The notes under the pieces are model-generated. The model saw only the letters and a program-made list of their open reading frames with translations, was not told the DNA's origin and did not search any database. Shown here one piece after another: positions 42,116 to 51,691 of a stretch of 64,000 nt of DNA. Where the stretch lies: the NCBI RefSeq assembly GCF_034119865.1, contig NZ_CP139421.1, forward strand, positions 4,566,501 to 4,630,500, written 5' to 3'. The position numbers and the translations under genes were made by a program. Numbering within the stretch: the stretch's first letter is position 1; each line of letters starts with the position of its first letter. This stretch comes from Algoriphagus sp. NG3 (lineage in GTDB: Bacteria > Bacteroidota > Bacteroidia > Cytophagales > Cyclobacteriaceae).

Positions 42116-43174
42116 ATGAATTTCGCACTGAACCATACGAAGATGCAAAGTCAAAACCTTATCCTTTTTGGGTTTGGCTTGGTGCTGGTACTGGTTCTGA
42201 TTGCCTCCCTTTCTCTGGGGGCTTATGGCATTCCATTTTCAAACACTTTGGCTATCCTACTAGATCAACTTGGTATAAGCTTGGGAAGCTATGAAATGCA
42301 ACAGGCCAACGTGCTATTGCAGATCCGTGCCCCTAGGGTCCTTATGGCAATGCTGGTCGGCGGAGGATTGGGAATAGCGGGGGCAGCACTGCAAGGAATG
42401 TTCAGAAACCCCCTAGTTGAGCCGGGATTGATCGGCGTAAGTACCGGCTCTGCCTTGTTTGCGGTGATTTTTATGGTGCTTATACCCAGTGTTACATCAT
42501 TGGCATGGATCAAAATGCTTGGCTTACCCCTATTTGCTTTTATCGGAGGGCTGATATGTGTGACTTCGGCGTACCAGCTTTCCAAATCCCAGGGAAGAAC
42601 AGACGCCGCCACCTTGATTTTGGCAGGAGTTGCCATCAATGCACTGGCAGCGGCATTGATAGGGCTTGTACTTTTCTTTGCGGACGATTCAGCTTTGCGA
42701 AGCTTTACTTTCTGGAGTCTGGGCGATCTGGGAGGAGCTATCTGGAGCAAAATCCCCGTGAGCCTGATTCTAATAGGAGTTCCTTCCATCTTACTGTTGT
42801 TCCATTCCAGACATCTCAATGCCCTCGCTTTGGGTGAACAGGAGGCATTTCATATGGGTGTGAATGTGCAGCAGGTCAAAATAACACTACTTATCTGTAG
42901 CGCATTGATCGTTGGTGTAGGGGTATCTATGGTGGGAATGATCGGCTTTGTAGGTCTGGTTGTCCCTCATCTGATCCGGATTCTATTTGGAGCAGACCAT
43001 AGATTGGTATTGCCTGGTTCTTTTCTTCTGGGAGCCATACTTATGAATTTCGCCGATCTAATCGCAAGAATAATTGTAATCCCGGCCGAAATGCCCATAG
43101 GAGTCATCACCGCTTTGATCGGTGCCCCCTTCTTTATCTGGCTTATTTTCAACCTGAATAAATCAAGAAACTGA
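42116..43174 (+). CDS. hmuU: Heme ABC transporter permease (FecCD family)
   Basis: 352-residue permease with about ten membrane spans. LQIRAPRVLMAMLVGGGLGIAGAALQGMFRNPLVEPGLIGVSTGSAL is the FecCD signature. GLVVPHLIRILFGADHRLVLPGS is the second conserved block. The start is taken at 42116, 2 bp after hmuT; the ATG at 42143 is an alternative. Its stop overlaps the hmuV start by one base. Confidence 0.94.
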   Translation: MNFALNHTKMQSQNLILFGFGLVLVLVLIASLSLGAYGIPFSNTLAILLDQLGISLGSYEMQQANVLLQIRAPRVLMAMLVGGGLGIAGAALQGMFRNPLVEPGLIGVSTGSALFAVIFMVLIPSVTSLAWIKMLGLPLFAFIGGLICVTSAYQLSKSQGRTDAATLILAGVAINALAAALIGLVLFFADDSALRSFTFWSLGDLGGAIWSKIPVSLILIGVPSILLLFHSRHLNALALGEQEAFHMGVNVQQVKITLLICSALIVGVGVSMVGMIGFVGLVVPHLIRILFGADHRLVLPGSFLLGAILMNFADLIARIIVIPAEMPIGVITALIGAPFFIWLIFNLNKSRN

Positions 43175-43977
43175 TGCTTCAAGCTTCTCAAGTACATTTT
43201 TGCATCCGCCAAAGACCTATCGTAGATGAGGTTAGCCTGGAATTGCATCCTGGAGAAATCCTGGCTGTATTGGGGCCAAATGGCGCAGGGAAATCGACTT
43301 TTTTTAAAATTCTCTCAGGAGAAATTTTCTGCAAACATGGCTCTATCGGCTACAATGGGCACGATATCCATTCACTCAAGGCCCGGGATCTCGCCTCTAT
43401 CCGCGCAGTAATGCCACAACACACACAAGTCAACTTCCCCTTCACTGTACAGGAAGTCGTGGAACTAGGCCTGATCAGCACCAAAGTAAAACAGCCTGCC
43501 AAGCTTATCGAAGAAGTGTTGGAGGCCACCAACACAACCCATCTGAAAGACCAGGTTTTCAACAATCTTTCGGGCGGGGAAAAGCAACGCGTGCAGCTTG
43601 CCAGAGTGCTGGTGCAAATATGGGAAGCTAAGCCTTTTCCAAGGTATTTGCTTCTGGACGAACCTACCTCCAGCCTGGACATAGCACAGCAGCATGCAGT
43701 ACTGAAAATCCTTCAAACCCTGAAAACAAGAAATATTGGAATTCTGGTGATTCTTCATGAGCTGAATCTTGCAGCCCAGTATGCAGATAAAATTGCACTG
43801 CTCAAAAATGGTCTGATCGCAAAAGCCGGGACTGTGGAAGAAGTATTGGAGGAAAAAATATTGGAATACGTCTTTGACTATCCTATTCAATTAATTAAAA
43901 ATCCTGTAACCGGCGGAATGCTCATATCCACGGCAGCACAGGCAAATAAATCTCAACGCTCATTTAAACAAGCTTAA
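43174..43977 (+). CDS. hmuV: Heme ABC transporter ATP-binding protein
   Basis: 267-residue ATPase. Walker A is GPNGAGKST, the signature NNLSGGEKQRVQLARVLVQIW, Walker B YLLLDEPTSSLD, and the switch His is in VILHELNLAAQYADKIALL. This is the HmuV subclass of FecE-like proteins. It overlaps hmuU by one base, implying coupled translation, and powers transport of heme into the cytosol. Confidence 0.95.
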   Translation: MLQASQVHFCIRQRPIVDEVSLELHPGEILAVLGPNGAGKSTFFKILSGEIFCKHGSIGYNGHDIHSLKARDLASIRAVMPQHTQVNFPFTVQEVVELGLISTKVKQPAKLIEEVLEATNTTHLKDQVFNNLSGGEKQRVQLARVLVQIWEAKPFPRYLLLDEPTSSLDIAQQHAVLKILQTLKTRNIGILVILHELNLAAQYADKIALLKNGLIAKAGTVEEVLEEKILEYVFDYPIQLIKNPVTGGMLISTAAQANKSQRSFKQA

Positions 43978-43979
43978 CA

Positions 43980-45026
43980 ATGGAAACTATCCAAGAATCC
44001 GCGCAATCCCTGAAGCAAGCATGGGACACTCTGAAAGAATCTGAACCGCAGCTAAGAATACGTGACGCAGCTGCCAAGCTTGGTGTGACGGAAGCACAAC
44101 TTTTAGCCACTGGTATCGGTGCGAATGTGATCCGTCTGACTGATAATTTCACTGAACAATTAGAAGAGTTTCCAAAACTCGGCAGGGTGATGTCCTTGAC
44201 TAGAAGTGAAGGCTGTGTATTGGAGCATAAAGGCCCATTTCAGAAAATCGAAATGCACCAAGCAGGTCCGCACAAAATTGCCACTGTAATCGGGCCTATA
44301 GAGCAGCGTGTATTTTTTGCAGGATGGAAATTCGGTTTTGCTGTCACCACGGAGACACCAAGAGGCACCATGAAAAGCTTGCAATACTTCGACAAAGCCG
44401 GTGAAGCGATCATGAAAGTTTACTTGCAGAAGAAATCGAACCCCGAAGCCTATGAAGAATTGGTGAAAAACAACACGGCTGCTGATCAGTCTTCCTACTT
44501 GGAATTAGAGGCATTTCCTACTCCGAAATACACTTCAAGAGAGGAATTAGACTTCGAAGCATTCTCCAAAGATTGGGAAACGATGAAGGATACCCACGAC
44601 TTCTTCGGTATGCTTCGCAAATACAAGCTGAACAGGCAAGATGCTGTGAAGTGGATTGATGAAAAATGGGCGTATGAAGTGGACAGACTTTCTGCACGTA
44701 AAATCGTGGAAACTGCCGCTGAGACTAAACTTCCGATCATGATTTTCGCAGGAAACAAAGGCAATATCCAAATCCACCAAGGCAAAGTACAGACGGTACG
44801 TCAGATGGGAGATTGGCTCAATGTACTTGATCCTGATTTCAACATGCATCTGAATGAAAATGTGGTGGACAAAGCTTATGTCGTCCACAAAAACACGGAA
44901 GATGGCTTGGTATCCGCTGTAGAGCTTTTTGACAAAGAAGGTGAAATGGTTGCCCAGTTCTTTGGTTTGCGTAAACCCGGTCTTCCACAGAAGCCTGAGT
45001 GGAAAGCATTGGTCGATAGCCTTTAA
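43980..45026 (+). CDS. hmuS: Hemin-degrading factor (HmuS/HemS/ChuS family)
   Basis: 348-residue cytosolic protein made of two HemS-like halves. The first is about 20-165 (LKESEPQLRIRDAAAKLGVTEAQLLATG ... QRVFFAGWKFGFAVTTET). The second is about 195-345 (WETMKDTHDFFGMLRKYKLNRQDAVKWI ... HQGKVQTVRQMGDWLNVLDPDFNMHLNE). The family binds heme and in several bacteria degrades it to release iron. It lies 2 bp after hmuV and is followed by a G/C-rich hairpin before the receptor gene. Confidence 0.94.
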   Translation: METIQESAQSLKQAWDTLKESEPQLRIRDAAAKLGVTEAQLLATGIGANVIRLTDNFTEQLEEFPKLGRVMSLTRSEGCVLEHKGPFQKIEMHQAGPHKIATVIGPIEQRVFFAGWKFGFAVTTETPRGTMKSLQYFDKAGEAIMKVYLQKKSNPEAYEELVKNNTAADQSSYLELEAFPTPKYTSREELDFEAFSKDWETMKDTHDFFGMLRKYKLNRQDAVKWIDEKWAYEVDRLSARKIVETAAETKLPIMIFAGNKGNIQIHQGKVQTVRQMGDWLNVLDPDFNMHLNENVVDKAYVVHKNTEDGLVSAVELFDKEGEMVAQFFGLRKPGLPQKPEWKALVDSL

Positions 45027-45037
45027 TTCAAAAATAA

Positions 45038-45059
45038 GGCGGGGGATAAAACTCCCGCC
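45038..45059 (+). terminator. Intra-operon hairpin between hmuS and hmuR
   Basis: GGCGGG (45038-45043) pairs with CCCGCC (45054-45059), followed by a short T/A-rich stretch. It may partially terminate or stabilise the upstream message, allowing different levels of transporter and receptor. Confidence 0.5.
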
Positions 45060-45080
45060 ATTTCAAAAATTTTTATCCAT

Positions 45081-47339
45081 ATGCGTAGATTTGATCTAAA
45101 TAAACGCTTTGCCATTTTCTCCCTGCTTTTGCTTGCAATGCCACTTTGGACGCAAGCCCAGACTGCTATGATAGGAAAAGTAGTGGATGAAAAAGGAGAT
45201 GGGATTCCCCACGCTACGATTTGGCTGGAAAATGCCACAGGAGAAGTAGCTGATGAGGAGGGGAATTTCACATTGAAACAGCTACCTAAGAAACTTAAAA
45301 TCTCAGCAGTGGGATTTGAAACCATTGTAGCTAACTGGCCTGTAGGATCAATCACGGCGACCTTTTCACTTGCCACAACAATTTCTGATCTGGAAACTGT
45401 TGTGGTGACCGGAAGCTTCGAACCGCAATCCGCCAAGCAATCAGTCTATCAGGTACGAACTATCGGATCAGAAGTGATTCAAAACCGAGCTCCAAGCAAT
45501 ATTCAGGAGGTTTTGAATACCGAGTTGGGAATACGTTTCTCACAGGACAATGCACTAGGATCAAGTAATATGGAACTGCTTGGAATGTCCGGGCAAAACG
45601 TGAAAATCCTGATCGACGGTATTCCGATGGTGGGCCGCCAAGGCACCTCCAACGAGATCAACATCAATCAAATCGACATCAACCGAATCGAACGTGTGGA
45701 GATCGTCGAAGGACCAATGTCGGTTGTTTACGGCGCTGATGCGTTGGCAGGGGTAATCAACATCATTACCAAGTCGGATGACGCTGAAAAATTTGATCTA
45801 AAAGCCAGAGTTCAGGAGGAAACTGTAGGAAATGAATACAGTCCTTTTGATGGGAAAGGCACGCATATCAGAAGTGTGACTGGAAGTTATCGCCTGAAAA
45901 ACTGGGATTTCGGGGCTTCATTTTCCCAGAACAATTTTGGCGGATGGAAAGGCGAAAAAACAGGAAGAGACTACGAATGGCTGCCTAAAGACCAGAATTT
46001 CCTAAACCTAAAAGCAGGTTGGGGGAATCAATCTTTAAACCTAGAATATCAACTGGACTTTTTAGATGAAACGGTTTTTGCTTATGGCCCTGATGCCCGC
46101 TTGGAGGTACTGGATCAGGAATTTATCACCAGCCGCTGGATGCATAGACTCAGCGGAAGATGGGATTCCAATTCCACCTTTGGACTGACCTGGCAGGGAG
46201 CATTTACCGACTACAGCAGAGAAAGCCAGACTTGGGTAAGCAATGTCCGAACAGGTGAGCATTATCAGTCACAGGCTCCGGGAGCCAATACTACAATAGA
46301 CTACAATGGATTCAGCTGGAGAATGATCGGTGATTGGAAAATTGCTGACAGATTCAAACTTCAGCCGGGAATCGATCTGAATACGGAGTCTGGCTCCGGA
46401 GAAAGAATTGAAGAAAATGAAGGGATTCAGGATTATGCGGTATTTCTGTCTGGAGAATGGTCGCCTTTATCTTCGGTAAAAATCAAACCCGGTCTCCGCA
46501 AAAGCTGGAATTCTGCTTACGATGCTCCAGCATTGATACCTTCTTTGAACACGAAGTTTGCGCTGAATGAAAATCTGGATCTGAGAGTAGCGTATGCAAA
46601 TGGTTTCAGAGCCCCTTCTATCCGTGAATTGTATTTCAACTTCTTTGACGCAAGTCACAGCATCACAGGAAACCCAGACCTGAAAGCCGAAACTTCAAAC
46701 AGTTTCAACGGCTCACTGGACTGGAAAGCGCAACTGAAGCCAGAATGGAGAATTTCTACTGTCTTAGGAGCTTTCTACAACGATGTGAAAGACCGCATCA
46801 CATATGGTCAGGATCCCAGCAATATCCAAGTCACTACGCTTTTCAATGTAGAGCGATACAAAACCGCTGGTTTCACGCTGAACCATACGGAAAGCTTCAA
46901 GAATCTTTCGGCAAACATAGGTTTCTCCTATATCGGCAGGTACAATTTGCTTTCGGAGGAACAAACGGTAGTTCCAGAAATGAGCTGGACTCCAGAGGTA
47001 AATACAAACCTGACTTATCAGATTTTGCCATGGAGAAGCACAGCAACACTTTTCTACAAATATACAGGAGCACTTCCTGGCTATGAAACTGTGACGGATT
47101 CTGACGGAAATCCCTCTGCCAGAGAAATCATGCTGGACGGATATCACTGGATGGATATTTCATTCAAAAAGGATTTTGGAAAGCATCTCTCTGTCAATGC
47201 CGGAGCCAGAAACATCTTAGATGTAAAACAAATCAGTAGCACTTCCGCAGGCGGAGACGCCCATGGAGGTGGAGCCCAAAGACCTGTAGGCTACGGAAGA
47301 TCATATTTCCTTGGCCTCACCTATCAATTAAATAAATAA
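45081..47339 (+). CDS. hmuR: TonB-dependent heme receptor
   Basis: 752-residue outer-membrane receptor. The signal peptide (FAIFSLLLLAMPLWTQA) and a carboxypeptidase-like domain (about 28-100, MIGKVVDEKGDGIPHATIWL) come first. The TonB box-like region is LETVVVTGSFEPQ, and the plug (about 115-235) includes RIERVEIVEGPMSVVYGADALAGVINIIT. A 22-stranded barrel follows, ending in GYGRSYFLGLTYQLNK. Operon context assigns heme. The FRAPS-like motif (ANGFRAPSIRELYF) typical of such receptors is present. Confidence 0.92.
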   Translation: MRRFDLNKRFAIFSLLLLAMPLWTQAQTAMIGKVVDEKGDGIPHATIWLENATGEVADEEGNFTLKQLPKKLKISAVGFETIVANWPVGSITATFSLATTISDLETVVVTGSFEPQSAKQSVYQVRTIGSEVIQNRAPSNIQEVLNTELGIRFSQDNALGSSNMELLGMSGQNVKILIDGIPMVGRQGTSNEININQIDINRIERVEIVEGPMSVVYGADALAGVINIITKSDDAEKFDLKARVQEETVGNEYSPFDGKGTHIRSVTGSYRLKNWDFGASFSQNNFGGWKGEKTGRDYEWLPKDQNFLNLKAGWGNQSLNLEYQLDFLDETVFAYGPDARLEVLDQEFITSRWMHRLSGRWDSNSTFGLTWQGAFTDYSRESQTWVSNVRTGEHYQSQAPGANTTIDYNGFSWRMIGDWKIADRFKLQPGIDLNTESGSGERIEENEGIQDYAVFLSGEWSPLSSVKIKPGLRKSWNSAYDAPALIPSLNTKFALNENLDLRVAYANGFRAPSIRELYFNFFDASHSITGNPDLKAETSNSFNGSLDWKAQLKPEWRISTVLGAFYNDVKDRITYGQDPSNIQVTTLFNVERYKTAGFTLNHTESFKNLSANIGFSYIGRYNLLSEEQTVVPEMSWTPEVNTNLTYQILPWRSTATLFYKYTGALPGYETVTDSDGNPSAREIMLDGYHWMDISFKKDFGKHLSVNAGARNILDVKQISSTSAGGDAHGGGAQRPVGYGRSYFLGLTYQLNK

Positions 47340-47362
47340 CTAATTCTCCAAACTTAAACATA

Positions 47363-48418
47363 ATGAAACAGTATCGATTTCTAACTCTTACAGCCCTATT
47401 GGCTGGCGTAACGCTCCTTTCATCTTGCAATGATGATGATGCTCCAGAACCAGTAATTATACCACCCACTGAATCCGGTCTGATCGAAGTAGATGGTGGC
47501 GGAGCTACCTATCCAAATACAGCTTACATCCAGTTCCGTACCGGAACACAAACCGCGGTAGCCAGAGAATCTTGGGATCTTGCCTTTGCTGCGGGATCTG
47601 ACTTCAAAGTCCTGATCAACGGCACCACGGGCGCCATGACTTCTGCTACCGGAGAAACTGATATCAATGCAGTATCCGCTGAGGATATGAGTGCAGCGGA
47701 CTCGGCTGCCCTTGTTTTGACCCACACTAACCTTGTTGGAATAGAACATGTGGACGATGCGTCTAACCCGCTTTCGAGTCCAGCGATTTCCGCAATAAGT
47801 GCTACGGAAGGAAGTAATGAAGTTTATATTCTTTCACGAGGTGCCAGCGCAGTCGATGCAAAACCTCTTAAGAAAATCAGAATCATCAGAAACGGTGAAG
47901 GCTATACGCTTCAGCATGCGGATGCAGATGCTGCTACTTTTACCTCGGTAGATATTACGAAGGACAGCGATCTAAATTTTGTTTATTTCAGCTTTGAAAA
48001 TGGAATTGTTGATGTAGAGCCTGGTAAAGCTGCATGGGATATTGTTTGGACAGCAGGCACATCTTCTACTCCATTTCCTCAAGCCACAAATGGGACTTTG
48101 GCTTACTTCTATCAGGATCTGGTTTTTCACAATATATATGGCGGATCAGCTGTCGCAGAAGTACTCGAAGAGGACATTGCTTATGAAAGCTTTACGGAAC
48201 AAGAAGCTCAAGTCTTGACTTTCAGTACAACTGATAGGCTTACTATCGGTTCAAATTGGAGAACAACAATGCCATCTCCAGGAGAAATCAAACAAGATCG
48301 ATATTACATAGTAAAAGACACCGAAGAGAACATCTACAAAGTTAGATTCCTATCTCTAACAAAAGACGGAGAACGAGGCAGACCAAGCTTAGAATTTGAG
48401 CTTGTCTCCGAAGAATAA
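47363..48418 (+). CDS. hmuY: HmuY family heme-binding lipoprotein
   Basis: 351-residue lipoprotein, Cys22 in LAGVTLLSSCNDDD. HmuY proteins are surface hemophores that pass heme to HmuR. Two related halves are visible: ESWDLAFAAGSDFKVLINGTTGA near 56-78 and AAWDIVWTAGTSSTPFPQATNGT near 221-243. This pseudo-repeat is typical of the HmuY beta-fold. It is the last gene of the operon, 23 bp after hmuR. Axial heme ligands cannot be assigned confidently without alignment. Confidence 0.92.
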   Translation: MKQYRFLTLTALLAGVTLLSSCNDDDAPEPVIIPPTESGLIEVDGGGATYPNTAYIQFRTGTQTAVARESWDLAFAAGSDFKVLINGTTGAMTSATGETDINAVSAEDMSAADSAALVLTHTNLVGIEHVDDASNPLSSPAISAISATEGSNEVYILSRGASAVDAKPLKKIRIIRNGEGYTLQHADADAATFTSVDITKDSDLNFVYFSFENGIVDVEPGKAAWDIVWTAGTSSTPFPQATNGTLAYFYQDLVFHNIYGGSAVAEVLEEDIAYESFTEQEAQVLTFSTTDRLTIGSNWRTTMPSPGEIKQDRYYIVKDTEENIYKVRFLSLTKDGERGRPSLEFELVSEE

Positions 48419-48717
48419 TAGCAACAATTAGGTTCAATATTTCGGAAAGGCCAAGGGCGGCAAAAGCTGTTCTTGGTTTTTTTGTTTTTAACCACTGAGA
48501 GCACAGAGAATAACACAGAGGGCACAAATTAACCGTTTACTTACTTACTATTATTCTGCTTTTTCACGCGCTGGAAATTTCCTTCCGATTTCTTTAAAAT
48601 ATAAAGCTGCAATTCAAAAATACTTTGCCTCAAAAGTTCACAAAGAATTCGAAAAGGGCTTAAAAGACTAAATTGCGCCCTCCGCGTTAACCTCTGCGAA
48701 CTCTGTAGTAAGATCCA
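48419..48717. repeat. Intergenic stretch with ACAGAG-type dispersed repeat fragments
   Basis: 299 bp with no gene. CCACTGAGAGCACAGAGAAT at about 48489 and CTCTGCGAACTCTGTAGTAA near 48692 are inverted relatives of each other. A further relative is at 27347-27376 (CTCTCTGCAAAAATCTCTGTG). A TTTGCCTCAAAAGTTC fragment at about 48624 matches the arm of the palindromic element at 27746. Confidence 0.5.
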
Positions 48718-49197
48718 TCAATCCAGCACTCGTCTCGCAAATAAAAATGCCTTTGACCAATAATTATTGCTCAGGTAATCCTCCGACACTCCAAGTGAGG
48801 TAGAAGAATGTATAAATCGTACATCTCCACGTGGAGTTTCCGTCACAATTCCCGAGTGGGTGACTTGCTTCCTCCTTTTGCCTGTGGCAAAAAACAAGAC
48901 ATCCCCAGGCCTGATCTCATTGGTACGGATACTTTTGCCCATTTTACTTTGATCTGCTGAGATCCTTGGCATCGTAACTCCAACGGAATAAAAAGAATGA
49001 TAAACTAAAGCGGAGCAATCCATTCCTGCCCGGGTGGTACCGCCATAGCGGTAAGGAGTTCCTGTATAACTTCTGGCAGTTTGGATGACGGTGTTGAAAG
49101 GCTCACTGGATGCTTTTCTTTTGGATGCGCAAGAGGTTGCAAGCATCAATCCCAAAACGAGAAAAAAAGCGGTAAAACGGAATTCTTTGCGCAGCAT
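48718..49197 (-). CDS. NlpC/P60 (C40) cell-wall peptidase lipoprotein
   Basis: About 159 residues from ATG 49197. Lipobox Cys23 (LGLMLATSCASK) precedes a single NlpC/P60 domain. Catalytic Cys61 is in AGMDCSALVYHSFYSVG, His114 in QVTHSGIV and a third polar His130 in RFIHSSTS. YRYGGTTRAGMDCSALV and RPGDVLFFATG are diagnostic. It probably cuts peptidoglycan stem peptides (gamma-D-Glu-diamino acid bonds) in the periplasm. The longer upstream in-frame start adds a non-signal extension and is not used. Confidence 0.92.
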   Translation of the reverse strand: MLRKEFRFTAFFLVLGLMLATSCASKRKASSEPFNTVIQTARSYTGTPYRYGGTTRAGMDCSALVYHSFYSVGVTMPRISADQSKMGKSIRTNEIRPGDVLFFATGKRRKQVTHSGIVTETPRGDVRFIHSSTSLGVSEDYLSNNYWSKAFLFARRVLD

Positions 49198-49302
49198 AGT
49201 GGTTTTTGTTCCTTCAAGTATAAGATGAAGCCGATCAGGAATCAACCTTTTTTCTTCAAAAAAGTGAATGTTTCCTTAACTTCACGGGCACAAACCTAGA
49301 TT

Positions 49303-49542
49303 ATGAGCAAAGAAGAATTCTCCAATCTTCCTTTCCACAAAAAAATAGCTACCCTCTACACCGAAGGCACCTTCGTTGTGGCTATCCGCTATTATAAGCA
49401 TAAGGTGAATCTCTATTTGCTGGAGAATGAATACGTGGAGGTCTTCTACAATCACAAGCAGGACAAAATCGACAAGATTGACTTTTTGCCCCGAGATCAT
49501 ACAAGAATGAAGTTCTATCTGGATCAGATTAAGCTGGCGTAG
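49303..49542 (+). CDS. Conserved hypothetical small protein (79 aa)
   Basis: 79-residue basic soluble protein (MSKEEFSNLPFHKKIATLYTEGTFVVAIRYYKHKVNLYLLENEYVEVFY). It looks like a compact beta-sheet protein of the kind found across Bacteroidota beside core genes. No motif gives a function. It is divergent from the NlpC/P60 gene and monocistronic. Confidence 0.7.
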   Translation: MSKEEFSNLPFHKKIATLYTEGTFVVAIRYYKHKVNLYLLENEYVEVFYNHKQDKIDKIDFLPRDHTRMKFYLDQIKLA

Positions 49543-49622
49543 TATGCTGGCGCACGCAAAGCTTCTAGACAACATCAAATATTGTTTATTTTAACACAAG
49601 TAGCATCAGGCTAATCGCAGTC

Positions 49623-49650
49623 GTTGTCAGGCTGAGCGAAGTCGAAGCCC
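49623..49650 (+). repeat. Dispersed repeat half-unit (TGTCAGGCTGAGCGAAGTCGAAG type)
   Basis: The core TGTCAGGCTGAGCGAAGTCG closely matches the left arm of 50226-50248 and the inverse of 50275-50297. It overlaps no gene and lies just past the end of the frameshifted GIY-YIG gene. Confidence 0.6.
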
Positions 49651-49667
49651 TATTAATTACATAAACT

Positions 49668-49981
49668 TCAAGCTTCTCTTTTTTTGTGTGATGTATTATT
49701 CTTGCATTCAGCTAATCCTTTCAACCTATCCCACTCACCATCAATCATAGCTAGTTTTTTCTTCTACTCCATCCTTTGATTTGTTTTTCGAAGGCAATTG
49801 CTTGGTGGATTTCTTGAAATTCCTGAAAAAAGACAAGCTCTAAAGGCCTTCTCTTTGCAGTATAGCATAGGGGATCAAAGCCAAAGTTATGTTCAGCCAA
49901 TCGCCTATCTAAATTATTTGTAACTCCTGTGTAGAAAGTGGTATCGAAGCATTTAAGAATGTAAACAAAATAGTTTTTCAT
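49668..49981 (-). pseudogene. GIY-YIG nuclease-domain gene with a one-base frameshift in an A6 tract
   Basis: The N-terminal 76 codons give MKNYFVYILKCFDTTFYTGV and then RRLAEH, the UvrC/YhbQ-like GIY-YIG core. They end IKGWSRRKN and a TAG. If the A6 tract (T6 at 49755-49760 on the plus strand) had one more base, the frame would continue KKLAMIDGEWDRLKGLAECKN to a TGA at 49668-49670. That gives about 104 residues, the family's usual length and C-terminal sequence. It is a real frameshift, a slippage site, or a sequencing error. Confidence 0.8.
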
Positions 49982-50398
49982 AAGTCAAGCCATTTTCAAT
50001 CTTCATAGTAATCCTATTCTCCAAATATGTTTTTAGTAAAAGAAGAGGTGTTCAACTCCTCTAAAACAGACACAAGAAACTCGCTATCACTTACCCTACC
50101 ATACAGACTACATCTTTAAGCAACATCCTCACGGGAGAATATTCTAATGAAAGTCTCCCAAAGTATTGACTGGTCAATCTAAGCAGTATTCTTGTCTTAG
50201 AATATGAAATTGAATATCTAACAACTGTCAGGCTGAGCGAACTCGAAGCTCACCAACTTAAAGTGGAATCATGTCCTCGACTTCGCTCGGACTGACAATA
50301 AATCAGATATCCTGTTGGGCTAATCCACATATAATTTAAACAAATCCTTCTCCCTTCACGAAAAATTCAAGTAATTCGTATCGTAAATTTTTATACCC
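49982..50398. other. Gene-free intergenic stretch before ddl
   Basis: 417 bp without an ORF or RNA gene that I can support. Its only recognisable content is the inverted-repeat element at 50226-50297. Confidence 0.5.
50226..50297. repeat. REP-like inverted repeat element
   Basis: TGTCAGGCTGAGCGAACTCG (50226 onward) and the reverse complement of CCTCGACTTCGCTCGGACTGACA (50275-50297) form an imperfect hairpin of about 22-bp arms. It belongs to the same family as 49623-49650. Confidence 0.65.
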
Positions 50399-51388
50399 AT
50401 GAAGAGAAAAATTGCCCTGGTGACTGGTGGATATACTGGAGAATCTGTGATTTCGCTGAAAAGTGCCGCTGTGGTGGAAAAGACCATCGATCGTGATCTT
50501 TACGACGTTTACAAAATCCTGATTTATCCTGGAGATTGGCATTTTCTTTCCGTTTCTGGAGAAAAAATCCCGGTAGACCTGAATGACTTCAGCATCCGGA
50601 TTGGAGATGATAAAATCACTTTTGACGGAGTCTTCAACATCCTTCATGGTTCACCGGGAGAAGACGGTAAACTTGCAGGCTATTTCGATATGATCGGCCT
50701 TCCTTATACTACTTGCGACCAACTGAGTTCTGCTATCACGATGAACAAGGGTTACACCAAAGCCATTGTGGATGACATCGAGGAGCTTCACATTGCCAAG
50801 TCACTTCAACTTTTTGAAAATTCAGCAGCAAATCTCCAGCGGGTGGAAGATGAGTTGACATTACCGCTTTTCATCAAGCCTAACAACGGTGGAAGCTCTA
50901 TAGGAATGAGTAAGGTAAAAACCTGGGAAGAATTGCCGGAAGCCTTGGAAAAAGCTTTTGCAGAGGACAAACAGGTCTTGGTGGAAGAATTCATATCCGG
51001 TCGTGAATTCTCAATCGGCAGCTATAAGGGAAAAGGAGAAATCACCGTCCTTCCAGCAACTGAGATCGTCAGCAGCAAAGAGTTTTTTGACTTCGAAGCC
51101 AAATACGTAGCAGGAGTCACCAATGAAATCACCCCAGGGAGAATGAATGAAGAAGAGATCGCCCGGGTTAATCGTATCATTCCGAAGATATACGCTAAAC
51201 TCAACTGCAAAGGAGCAATCAGGGTAGATTACTTCCTCCAACATGAGACAGGGAAATTTTACTTTATAGAAGTAAATACCGTTCCCGGCCAAACTGAAAC
51301 CAGCTTGATCTCCCAGCAAGTGAAAGCTGTAGGAATGGAAGTGAAGGATTTCTATACCGAGCTGATAGAGGAGATGTTTTCATATTAA
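50399..51388 (+). CDS. ddl: D-alanine--D-alanine ligase
   Basis: 329-residue ATP-grasp ligase forming D-Ala-D-Ala for peptidoglycan. KIALVTGGYTGESVISLKSAAVV is the N-terminal pattern. FNILHGSPGEDGKLAGYFDMIGLPYT, LPLFIKPNNGGSSIGMSKVK, and GAIRVDYFLQ with FYFIEVNTVPGQTETSL are the ATP-grasp and metal/dipeptide site motifs. It is complete and monocistronic. Confidence 0.95.
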   Translation: MKRKIALVTGGYTGESVISLKSAAVVEKTIDRDLYDVYKILIYPGDWHFLSVSGEKIPVDLNDFSIRIGDDKITFDGVFNILHGSPGEDGKLAGYFDMIGLPYTTCDQLSSAITMNKGYTKAIVDDIEELHIAKSLQLFENSAANLQRVEDELTLPLFIKPNNGGSSIGMSKVKTWEELPEALEKAFAEDKQVLVEEFISGREFSIGSYKGKGEITVLPATEIVSSKEFFDFEAKYVAGVTNEITPGRMNEEEIARVNRIIPKIYAKLNCKGAIRVDYFLQHETGKFYFIEVNTVPGQTETSLISQQVKAVGMEVKDFYTELIEEMFSY

Positions 51389-51691
51389 ACATTATAAAAA
51401 CCTTTATCTATAGTTAGTCCTGATCTTGAATTCAATTTTTTTTTCCTATCATTATTCAAATCATATTAACTCTCGGATTCTAATTTGAAGGATAGTTGTC
51501 GGTACCTAGGATTTTAACTCTTGGAATGCTCTTTGAGGTATTTAAATCTTGTAACTATTATTAGTTCGTGGGGTTGTCTTTAACATCCGAAAGCAGAATA
51601 GGAATCAACCCTTTCCGGTAACTACCGTACAACAATTTCCCCATTACAGGGATTTTTTGTCAGCGAACTTCATCTTAAAATCTTAATTTAT
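51389..51691. other. Gene-free intergenic stretch after ddl
   Basis: 303 bp of AT-rich DNA with no ORF, RNA or repeat that I recognise. Confidence 0.5.
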
